Part shown: positions 55,341-64,000 of the stretch, piece after piece
Numbering within the stretch: position 1 is the stretch's first letter
Layout of the letters: every line of letters begins with the position of its first letter
Assembly (NCBI GenBank): GCA_022828595.1
Contig: JAKGHH010000001.1
Location: 141,565,017-141,629,016, forward strand
DNA length: 64,000 bases
Direction of reading: 5' to 3'
Source: Nelumbo lutea
Taxonomy: Eukaryota; Streptophyta; Magnoliopsida; Proteales; Nelumbonaceae
Notes under the pieces: model-generated
Databases searched by the model: none
The model's input: only the letters and a program-made list of their open reading frames with translations
What the model was told of the DNA's origin: nothing
Program-made: the position numbers and the translations under genes

Positions 55341-56860
55341 GTGGTAGTTTGCGCATGGTGGGAACTCATGGAACAAGTAGTCATAGAATGTGTCCATACA
55401 TTCGGAGCAGGAACAACATGTGTGGTGTCGAGAATATCTTGAATCAGCTGTGTTTTCTGTCATGGCTAAGTTGTCTAATTATCATCAAGAGATAAAGATT
55501 CATTAGTATCAATGGAAGATGAACTTGTAGTTATACCTTGTTCAAGAGATGGAGAGTCATGAGATGAGATATCATTCTCCTATGCATCAGTGACTGAAGG
55601 AACAGGTAGCAGGGTGACTGGTGTTGAATTCAGAGGTTCACAAGAATTCCTCTCTTGAGAGAGTTCCGGAAACTGTTTCTCGTCAAAAACCACATGCCTT
55701 GCAATAATTTCTTGTCAAGTAACTAGATTATAGCACTTGTACCCTTTTATGAGAGGAATTATATCCAATAAAAATACATCTAACAGATCTATAGTCCATC
55801 TTGTGCTTGTTATATGACCGAATAAAAGGATAGTAAACACAACCAAAACTTTGTAATATAGAATAACCAGGTTTTCGACCAAGAAACTTTTCATAAGGAG
55901 AGAGATTACTAAGCGTTGGAGTAGACAACCGGTTAATGAGAAACACTGCAGTTTCTACTGCTTTGACCTAGAAGGATTTGGGGAGAGAGGAGGATAACAG
56001 TAGAGAGAGAGTGGAATCAATAATATGCCGGTGTTTCTGTTCTGCATTTCCATTATACTTATGAGTATGAGGACAACTCACCCTGTGTGAAATTCCTTCA
56101 CTATCCAAGAAGGGGGATAATTTTCGAAACTCTCCTCTCCAATCACTTTGAAACATCTTAATTTTAGTGGAGTGTAGATTTTCAACATGTTTCTTAAATT
56201 TAACAAAAGCATAAAAAACTTTTGATTTCCTTTCAAGAAGATAAATCCAAGAAAACTTTGAATATGCATCCATAAACAAAACATAATATTTATAGCCTTT
56301 TGTAGACAAAACTGAGGTGGGTCCCCACACATCTAAATAAATTAACTCTAGAGGCTGAGAGACATTACTAGAAGAAATTGGCAAATTTAAATGATGTGCT
56401 TTGCCTAATTGGCAATCCTCACAAACAAAATTATCATTCACATGTCCTGAATAAGGTAAAACAAATTTAGAAATTACTAATTTAACTATTTTCAACAATG
56501 CATGTCCTAAGCGACGATGCCAATCCTGGAAAGCGGTTCTTTCTCCAACAAGTGCTTCGACTGATTTTTCTCTATCATCATTGGCTCTCGAGAACTGATA
56601 AAGTCAATCTCTATTGGGTCCTCTAAGTAAAATTCTCCCCATACGATCCTTCAATAAAAAGAAATCCGAGTGAAATTCAAAAACTAATTATTATCTCTTG
56701 TAAATTTTCCAACAGAGATCAAATTCTTTGTCAGGGCAGGAACATGATAAATATTTTTCAAATTAAACTGATAATGATCATAATTTAAATTCTTTGTCGG
56801 ACCAAATTTCACTTGGTCCATACCAAAAAATTTAGACTTGTTCTATAAGTTATCAGCATC
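55341..56860 (-). pseudogene. Copia 3 pol: integrase part, broken
   Basis: The pre-integrase zinc module shows FVCEDCQLGKAHH (about 56430). The integrase core has YLDVWGPTSVLSTKG (first Asp, about 56335), MFQSDWRGEFRKLSPF (second Asp, about 56155) and YNGNAEQKHRHIIDS (catalytic Glu, about 56055). The C-terminal part NRLSTPTLSNLSPYEKFLG and GCVYYPFIRSYNKHKMDYRS follows on 55946-55728 after a stop. The tail to 55341 is a serine-rich linker. Confidence 0.86.
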
Positions 56861-57931
56861 TGGAGTCATGTGGTGAGTTGCTCCACTATCAGGGTACCAA
56901 GTAGGGTCGAAATTAGCTGTTGAGCCATTGTAGGAAGACATACCACTATGAAATGCAACCGCAGGATCTGGAGAAGTATTATTATGCTCTCATTGATACG
57001 GGAGGTCGTACCATTTGTAGCACTTGAGTGCACCGTGACCAGATTTGTTACATACTTGGTAGATAATTGTATTACCTCTACCTCGACCTTGTCTGCATCC
57101 GGACTAATTGCCATGCCCCTACCTCTTCCGCGGCCATAGTTCCCTTTGTTATTTTGAAACTGGGAATTATTATTGTTATTTGCTGCTATATTGGCATTGG
57201 GAGCTTCACTGGAAACATTATATTGGACAAGCCAAGATTCATGACTAAGCAATAAACCCAGAACATCATTGATGCTTAACTGATCAACATCAGTTCTATT
57301 AGTAATAACAGTGATAAGAGATTCATATTCGCTTCCTAGTCCACATAAAACGTAAAGAACAAGGTCTTCCTTAGCTACTGGTTCAAAAATAGTAGACAAT
57401 CTGTCTACAATAGTTTTTGCTTTCTGAACATACTCATGGACAAATTGCTTTTCTTAAGATTCAGTAGTTGTCGCCTTAGTTGTAGAACCCTAGATCATGA
57501 ATGAGAAGAAAATGATCTCTCTAGGGCACTCCAGACTCTGGCTACGGTAGATAGTCCAACAACTTGGGCTAATACGTCGTCTATCAAAGATGCAACAAGC
57601 CAACTTAAAACAAGTTGGTCCAATTGTACCCATGAAGAATAATTTGGGTTAAGAATTTTCTTACTACCATCATTATGATCTAGAATTTCCTCTGGTGGTG
57701 CCTTGGCCAAACCATCAATCAAGCCTATCAGTTTGTAGGCTCTGAGAACTAGCAGAAGTTGAGCCCTCCATAGAAGAAAATTTTCTCCATTCAGCTTGAT
57801 GGTGAGATATAGAGAAATGTTGGGAATGGAGTTCATGGCTATTGTGGTAGTTATGTTCTGAAGATCAGAGGAGTTAGAGCTCATAGCTTCAAACGAATCC
57901 GCACTGTGAGATGCCATAGGCTCTGATACCA
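56843..57931 (-). pseudogene. Copia 3 gag and protease start, broken
   Basis: Gag begins MVSEPMASHSADSFEAMSS and includes SLYLTIKLNGENFLLWRAQL, the UBN2 start, then LIGLIDGLAKAPPEE. After a frame break near 57480 it resumes with FEPVAKEDLVLYVLCGLGSE, a glycine/arginine run GRGRGRG, and a zinc knuckle whose first Cys is Tyr (YQVCNKSGHGALKC, about 57070-57010). The protease motif PDSGATHHMTPDADN ends the block at about 56850. The start lies within one base of the primer site, as is usual in short-leader Copia elements. Confidence 0.85.
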
Positions 57932-57932
57932 A
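57919..57932 (-). other. primer binding site of Copia 3, Met-tRNA type
   Basis: The - strand reads TTGGTATCAGAGCC next to the LTR, the canonical plant sequence. Confidence 0.9.
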
Positions 57933-58113
57933 GATAAAAATGTAGAAGAGAGAAAATAAAAAGTAAAAGAATTTAGTAACTCCTATTCTTGGAGTAGATC
58001 TATCATTGGAAACTATTACAGATCCTTTATTAGCAGCTGCTATTTTGGACTGAGAGGCTCCATTGGTAACTTTCAGACTTGTGGAGTTACCTTTTGGAGA
58101 GCTTTCCTTAATA
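57932..58113 (-). repeat. 5' LTR of Copia 3 (182 bp, internally deleted)
   Basis: Collinear with the 3' LTR at both ends but about 134 bp shorter; the missing part includes both TATA-like motifs. Confidence 0.85.
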
Positions 58114-58118
58114 GGAAT

Positions 58119-58828
58119 AATGGAATGATGCTTCTCTCTATTAATTTTGAGTTTTGTTTTTGATGAGGGGCATTTTGGTTAACCCACTTGATGGAGGACA
58201 CATGGAAGTTTTTAGCAACACAACGTCCAACTCAGCAAGACATTTCACCAGTTCAACACGTGGCAATTTATAATAGGTGTGTGGCCGAGCTGAAGCGAGC
58301 TCAGTCCACCGATAACGACAGCTCACCCGAAACCACCTCACGTGCCATATCCGGTTTAGTACCATTACCGAAACTATAAGGACAATTCATCGAACCACGC
58401 ACCACGAGACCCGTAGGCGACCTGTAACTGCCGCACAAATTTAGCAACTAACGGCCCAGCACTCCCTCAAACTACAAAAACATCTCTATAGAAAACTCAA
58501 AGACATTGACCAATGACACCTGGACACCTAATAACTATTAAAAGAACCCAAGGACACTCTAAGAAGGTATGGGCACATAAGCTCTCACTCTCTCTCAATT
58601 TCTCTTGGAGAACTACTCACTAACTTAAGCATCAGAGTATCCTCCTAGGTAAAATTTACCCAGGCACTCTAACCTCTTTTTCATTTCAGCAACTCTCAGC
58701 TCGGGCCTTCAGTTTGGCACAATAGCCCGGACTACCCCAAATTGAACCCAATCTGAGCCACTTTACCAGACACGGGGGAATAAACAGATTCTATGTTTTA
58801 TCTATTGGTGGGCATATTTTGTGATTCA
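58119..58828 (+). repeat. probable 5' LTR / leader of Gypsy B
   Basis: Non-coding sequence ending TGTGATTCA just before a Gypsy-type primer site. The 5' limit of the LTR is not visible and no second copy exists in the window, so this is by position only. Confidence 0.5.
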
Positions 58829-58923
58829 TCAATTGGGGTCGCCTGTGGGAAATGCAGGAAAAAGCATATGTTTCCTTTCATTCATCTATTTCTCTCTCTC
58901 ATTTTCCTCAAAGAAACCTTTCA

Positions 58924-60650
58924 ATGACGTCTTCTGTTAACCCTTCTACCAACAACATCAATGGCCAAATGCCAACGATCATGATAGGCCAAATCAACGC
59001 TCCTTTACCTTCGGCCGATGCTTAGAACAATGTGAACATGCCACCCCCACCTCCAATGGCACCTCCCACAGATGTGGATGCACAAAAGTTTAATGATTTG
59101 ATATGATGTGTACACAACATGACAGAGAAAATGCGAATGTGGGAAAACAGATTTGTACTCATTTCTGGGCAACAACAACAACCTCTTCAGCAGTAGCAAC
59201 AACAGCACTAGCAACAGCAATATCAACAACCACATCCTGCGGTACCAGATCAATGGGTTCAGTGGGACAATCAGCAAATACCGCGAGGAAGCAAACCTTG
59301 CAACAGCCAACAACCTCCTTGTCATAACTCCGATCGTGAAAACCCACCCCCTCAACGAGTGCGAAGCCAAATTTAGGTCACAGATAAAGAAGAAGCGGTA
59401 GTTCAAAATGAACAAGTCCCAGTAGAAGGTCAAGTAGATGCACCGGTCAGTTCTAATGCATCTAGCTCCATTGAATATACCAAGAAGAAAATATGGACAC
59501 ACCGAGCGAAAAGAAAGTACAGCCTACCCAAGCCAAAAGTATGATACCACATGGAGAGCGCAGCATTGCAACTGGTAAATTGGTCTCCCTCTCAGAACAA
59601 CATAGCTTGACCCACGAGACTCCCCTAGCACCCGAAATCCTTAAAGCACCACAGGCCAATAACTTTCGGGCCCCCGCCCTTGAATCCTACAAAGGAAAAA
59701 CAAACCTCGTAGAACATGCAAATTGTTTTCAGGCCCTTATGCTCCTCCATGGAGCGAATGACACCAATATGTGCATTGCGTTTCCCACCACTTTGAAGGA
59801 AGAAGCATGGCTATGGTATTTAGGGTTGGCCCCAGGGTCTATAAAGAACTGGGACCAGATTGCCAGACTCTTTATTAATTATTTTTTCACCAGCAAGCAG
59901 CATCCGAAATCTGCTACATGTCTATTCAACATCATACAAAAGCACAATCAGACACTCAGGGACTACATTTGACGATTCAATATGGAATGGCTACAGATTC
60001 CAGACTTGAATCCCTCTGTACAGCTCATTGTGGCCAAGAAAGGAGTAAAACATCAAGAGTTGAAGTGGGAAATTGAATTTTGTCCCCCAACTACCATGGA
60101 GAAATTCCTTGAAGTAGCCAATGATTTCATTAGAGCAGAAGAAGCAGTGGGCACAGAGTCTGAGACAACCAAAAGGAAGCGAACTGATGAAGAAGCAAGC
60201 ACCAACAGAACCAGGTGAAGGAGCAAGTCGCCTAGAAAGAGCAAGTCCCCAAGGAGGAGACGTAGTAGCTCACCACACCAAAAAAGCAGGTCATCAGTTA
60301 GGAGGGAAACACAATGAGCAGCAATGCCACCGGCATACACGAGGGTGTTTACCCTACTAAACACCGGGAGGAAGGAGATCCTAATGCAAATTCAGTCCAA
60401 TGATTATGTAATGTGGCCTCCCATGATGAAGGGAGACCCCAACACCTGGAACCCAAATAAATATTGCCATTTTCATAAGGATTTCGGACATGACACTGAG
60501 CGTTGTTGGAATTTAAAGAACGAGATAGAAGACCTCATCAAATGAGGTTACCTGAAACATTTTATTAAGGATGAAAGACAGCCCGAAGTAGGAACCAGCA
60601 AGGAGGCACCTCGGGACACCAGGCAGCAGGATCAAACTACGTAGAGTAAG
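58924..60650 (+). pseudogene. Gypsy B gag, broken
   Basis: Starts MTSSVNPSTNNINGQMPTIM, followed by a P- and Q-rich stretch (CAA repeats, 59160-59240). The Gag core (PF03732 type) is on 59493-59972: APALESYKGKTNLVEHANCF, CIAFPTTLKEEAWLWYLGL, LAPGSIKNWDQIARLFINYF. After a stop at 59970 it continues IPDLNPSVQLIVAKKG, then a basic RSKSPR region. A zinc-knuckle-like CHFHKDFGHDTERCWNLK (about 60463-60516) precedes a stop at 60543. Frame changes near 59490 and 60220. Confidence 0.85.
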
Positions 60651-60659
60651 AAAACACAA

Positions 60660-61470
60660 GAAAGGCAGGTCCAAGGGACCATAAATGTAATTGTTGGGGG
60701 CTCAATAATAGCAGATTGTACCACGTAAGCCGGAAAGAACACAGTGCAAGAATTGAAGCAAGAAGATAGTCATCCATGTAAGTGCCCACAAAAGGAGGAA
60801 GTCATTTATTTTATAGAAGATGATATGCACAGGATCTAGTACCCCCATGATGACACCTTAGTGGTGAAACTACTCATTAATGATTTCAAGGTGAAGAGGA
60901 TCCTAGTGGACTCAGGCAACTCGGTAGATGTTTTGTTTGTAGAAACTTTTAATAGGATGGAACTTAGCAAAGGCGACTTGCAGCCTACCGACGTACTCTT
61001 AGTAGGATTCTATGGCGAGGTAGTTCGCCCGATTGGCAGGATTAAGCTGCCTGTTGAGGCGAGCTTGCCACCCCACATGATACGTTTTGAACATGATTTT
61101 CTAGTAGTGGTTGTCGCATCACCATACAACATAATCCTAGGATGTCAACACTACATGTGTTGCTAGCTGTGGTCTCAACCTACCACCTCGCACTAAAATT
61201 TTTAACAAATACAGGGGTAGGAGTGTTACCAAGCAACAAACCGGAATCTCGAAAATGTTATGTGGCTTCATTAAACACCAAAGGCAAAGCGACAGTTGAT
61301 ATAGACTTGGAGCCACCACCGGAGAAGATAGAAGAAAGAACTCACCCAATCGAAGAAACAACAATGGTATATGTCTCCAAAGCCGAACATGAAAAAGTAC
61401 TCCAAATAGGAGTCCACCTGAGGGAACCATTGCGGTCTGAATTGCCTAGTTAGCTATTGAAATGCCTGGT
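60660..61470 (+). pseudogene. Gypsy B protease, broken
   Basis: Retropepsin-type aspartic protease: KRILVDSGNSVDVLF with the catalytic Asp-Ser-Gly at 60909-60917, then VRPIGRIKLPVEASLPPHM and SPYNIILGCQH, in the normal order. It is preceded by an INVIVGGSIIAD block (about 60685) and followed, after a stop or frameshift near 61163, by LLAVVSTYHLALKFLTNTGVG. The fold is complete but reading is interrupted. Confidence 0.83.
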
Positions 61471-62760
61471 ATAGACCCTAGTTTGATAACTCATAAGCTT
61501 AATGTGGACCCTATAGTTAGACTAGTCTGGTAGAGGAAGAAAAACCTTGCCCTGGAAAGGTGGAACATAGTAAAAGAGGAGGTGGGGAAGCTGTTAGCAG
61601 TGTACTTCATTGAGGTAGTCCAATACCCGAGCTGTGTAGCCAACATAGTCTTAGTAAAGAAAGCAAGCGGCAAATGGCGGATGTGCATAGATTTTACCAA
61701 CCTGAACCGAGCCTGCCCAAAAGATAGCTTCCCCTTACCCAGTATAGATCGCCTGGTAGATGCGGCCTTAGGCTTTGAACTGCTCAATTTCATGGATGCC
61801 TATTCAGGCTACAATCAAATTCTAATGGACCCCGAAGATCGCAAAAAGACTGCTTGCATCACCGAAATAGGCTGTACTACTATAAGGTTATGCCATTCAG
61901 TTTAAAAAATGTTGTGGCAACCTATCAGTGTTTAGTAAACTTTGTTTTTTCTGAGTTGATTGGCAATAAATTCAAATGTTATGTTATAAAAACTCTTCTT
62001 TCAAAAGATCTAGTTTCTGATTTAAAACATGTGTTTGATGTTCTATGCAAACATAACTTAAAACTAAATCTGAACAATAGCGCTTTTGGTGTAACCTCTG
62101 GCAAGTTCTTAGGTTACATCGTTAGCTAGCGTGCTATAGAAGCCAACCTAGAGAAGATTCAAGCTATCCTAGATATGAGACTACCTAGATTGGTTAAATA
62201 GATCTAGAGACTAACAAGATGAATAACAACCTTGAACCAATTTATGTCTAAATCAGTTGGGAAGTGTCTTCCCTTTTTCAAGGCCATAAAAAAGAACTAA
62301 GCCTTTGAGTGGATTGAAGAATGCCAGCTCGCCTTCGACGAACTGAAGCAATACCTTAGCTCGCCCCCTGTTGACCAGGCTAGAGAAAGGAGATGAGCTC
62401 AAGCTCTACCTCTCTGCAAGTGACGATGTGATAAGGTCAGTCCTTGTGAGGGAGGTAGACAAAGTACAACAACCTGTGTATTGTGTCAGCAGGGCTTTCC
62501 ACGCTGCTGAGATAAGGTACCACAACATAGAGAAGTTCGCCTTTACATTGGTATTAGCCACACGAAAGTTAAGGCCCTATTTCAAAGCCCACACCATAGT
62601 GGTGCAAAATGACCAACCCCTGAAGTAAGTCCTCCTAAAGCCTGAGGTCTCAGGAAGGCTCACTAAATGGTCAATCGAGCTCATTGAATATGATATCCAG
62701 TTCAAACCGCGTGCAGCCATAAAAGCACAAGTCCTAGTAGATTTCATTGTCGATTTTTAG
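61471..62760 (+). pseudogene. Gypsy B reverse transcriptase and RNase H, catalytic box deleted
   Basis: RT reads VQYPSCVANIVLVKKASGKW, MCIDFTNLNRACPKDSFPLP and NFMDAYSGYNQI (about 61786-61821). It frameshifts near 61865, then YYYKVMPFSLKN and FKCYV directly followed by IKTLLSKD. Aligned with Gypsy A, 12 bp carrying the two catalytic Asp codons are gone at about 61987. Then GKFLGYIVS, a stop, EANLEKIQAILDMR and the RNase H part ELKLYLSASDDVIRSVL, IRYHNIEKFAFTLVLATRKL and GRLTKWSIELIEYDIQF, ending FIVDF and stop at 62758-62760. Cannot be active. Confidence 0.9.
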
Positions 62761-64000
62761 CTTTTGTAAAATAGAATATTCTGGAAGTATAAGCTTTTTG
62801 CAAATTGCAAAGTTTGTGAGATAGCAGGCCAGGACGAGTTTTTTTATCACTTCTCACTTAAAATCACTCTTATTTCTCTCGATCCGATTTGCTATTGTCT
62901 CATAGAAAGTTTCTTTGGAGATTCTTGTTTTACATCCTTTATATAAATTTTGAAGAATCATCATGAAGGGGATGTGTTGATACGAAGAGGTTATTTGTAC
63001 AATCACGATTTCAAACTTTGTGACTATTACGTTCTCAACTAATTAACAATTAGGACCATTAATGTTTGAATAACGTTCCTTGACCACACCTAATTAAGTC
63101 ATGACCATTGGATTAACTTAAAATGTCAATGGTCATGGTTTAACCTTCAAACCAAATGCATCCTTATGTGTGGCTCTAACCAGATGTAATTTCGCATATA
63201 TTGCGAATTTGAGATTTTGCAAAAAATCCATATGTAGTGATTTGCGATTTTGCAAATCACAATGGTTACAATTTGTAATTTCACAAAATTCATAATATGC
63301 AATTTCATAATGTGCCATCACAAACCTTCTTATCGCATCAAATGTCATCACACTAAAAATATAGTCACTTCCTATGCCCCATTGCATCGCACATATGTGT
63401 GCACACATGTACACGCATTACGCAATAGCAAGGCTCCATACTCTCTTCTCTATAACTTTAAGAAGTGTAACAAGCTCGAACTTAAAAACTCAAAACAAAT
63501 TCAATAATTTTTCAATGTGGAACAAGGCTTTGAGGAATAGAAAACAAGTTGAAGAACTAGTTTTGGTGGAAATTTAAAACCATTTCAAAGTGCATATGTA
63601 AGTGTGTTTTCCATGTAATTCATCAATCAAACACTCATTGTATTTTAATCTTATAGTGAGATTAAAGTCCAACAGTGTAGCCCATGAACAAAAAGAAAAT
63701 AAATTTTTTCTAGATTTTGCCTACTTATGCAAGTTGTGATGTCAAGATACAACTTCTTTTTATTTATACGAGAAACTATCCTTGTGTAATATCCCTTATT
63801 GAAATACACCCTTGTGTAATATCTTTGTGTAAATATAAATGTGTAGATTGCAAATCTTGTATTTTATATTATATTGTATATATTTGCATTGTGTATATTT
63901 GTATTTATATTCTTTTTAAAGTGGATGTACTTTCATTGAAACTTTTAATTTCATTTAGGGGGCATTCTATAACATGTGTTTTTGTTTTCATTTATTTTTG
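62761..64000. other. right flank, no gene recognised; possible LTR start near 62976
   Basis: GAAGGGGATGTGTTGATACG at 62967-62986 looks like a polypurine tract followed by an LTR start (TGTTGA), but no partner LTR is in the window. GTGATTTGC...GCAAATCAC at 63237-63260 is a perfect 9-bp-arm hairpin within a run of TTGCGAAT/TTTGCAAA words. No conserved coding sequence. Confidence 0.35.

Larger units (their letters stand above)
53438..58113 (-). mobile_element. Copia retrotransposon 3, short-LTR (Ale/Retrofit-like)
   Basis: Short LTRs at both ends (3' LTR 53438-53753, 5' LTR 57932-58113), a Met-tRNA primer site, gag, protease, integrase, RT and RNase H in Copia order. It is flanked by GGAAT at 53433-53437 and 58114-58118 (AGGAATA is shared more widely, so the limits may move by a base or two). 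Gag and RNase H wording (VHPVFHAHTKHIKVDFHF, DQLADIFTK) fits the Ale/Retrofit lineage. Several stops and frameshifts. Confidence 0.88.
58832..62760 (+). mobile_element. Tat-like Gypsy retrotransposon B, 3'-truncated
   Basis: Primer-site-like ATTGGGGTCGCCTGTGGGA at 58832-58850, then gag, protease, RT and RT-linked RNase H in Gypsy order. Sequence stops being Gypsy at about 62760: no second RNase H, integrase, antisense ORF or 3' LTR. RT wording closely parallels Gypsy A (18086-18647). Confidence 0.85.

Noticed and set aside
59005..59502. 165-residue - strand open frame with hydrophobic leucine runs
   Set aside because: Shadow of the CAA-rich gag region of Gypsy B on the other strand.

Overview
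This window is nuclear DNA from a flowering plant, very probably a eudicot or other non-grass angiosperm. The evidence is a eukaryotic tRNA-Trp(CCA) gene, a wound-induced-protein (DUF3774) gene with a decayed paralogue, a tRNA-derived SINE, Tourist- and hAT-type MITEs, and above all several families of LTR retrotransposons typical of plant chromosomes (Copia: Angela-like and Ale/Retrofit-like; Gypsy: Tat-like and Athila-like). I see no operons, no phage or plasmid modules and no CRISPR. The species cannot be named from the sequence alone.

Layout. 590-8110 holds a Copia element on the + strand with a 1.93-kb 5' LTR, a Met-tRNA primer site and decayed gag-pol; its 3' LTR is missing. 8.2-13.2 kb is AT-rich DNA with two MITEs and a family of inverted and direct repeats. 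13.5-14.6 kb has a SINE and a solo LTR with a perfect target duplication. 15.4-30.3 kb is a nested retrotransposon block: a Tat-like Gypsy element (RT at 18.1-18.6 kb; RNase H, second RNase H and integrase at 26.0-28.5 kb; an antisense extra ORF at 28.9-30.3 kb) is split by a second Angela-like Copia element on the - strand (18648-26025). A second copy of the antisense ORF and a truncated Copia LTR lie to its left. 31469-32113 is a hAT-type MITE with an 8-bp target duplication. 33764-38968 is a non-autonomous Athila-like element (both LTRs, tRNA-Asp-type primer site, gag remnant, no pol) inserted into a degenerate tandem array. 41.6-44.9 kb is a second Gypsy remnant (3' LTR and gag, - strand), followed by 1.2 kb of T-rich low-complexity DNA.

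46.1-53.4 kb is the only host-like stretch. It has a MITE, the tRNA-Trp gene, one apparently intact wound-induced-protein gene (50019-50312, +), a broken paralogue on the opposite strand (51586-51889), one well-supported solo LTR and one candidate solo LTR. 53438-58113 is a short-LTR Copia element (- strand) whose 5' LTR has lost its TATA-bearing part. 58.8-62.8 kb is another Tat-like Gypsy remnant (+) that stops after the RT-linked RNase H.

All the retroelement coding regions are interrupted by stops and frameshifts, and three of the five reverse transcriptases have lost catalytic-site residues, so none looks autonomous. I found no convincing new biological system. The most informative structures are the nested insertion dated by a decayed target duplication, the gag- and pol-deleted Athila derivative, the spliced antisense ORF present twice, and the inverted LTR terminus after the polypurine tract of the first Copia element.
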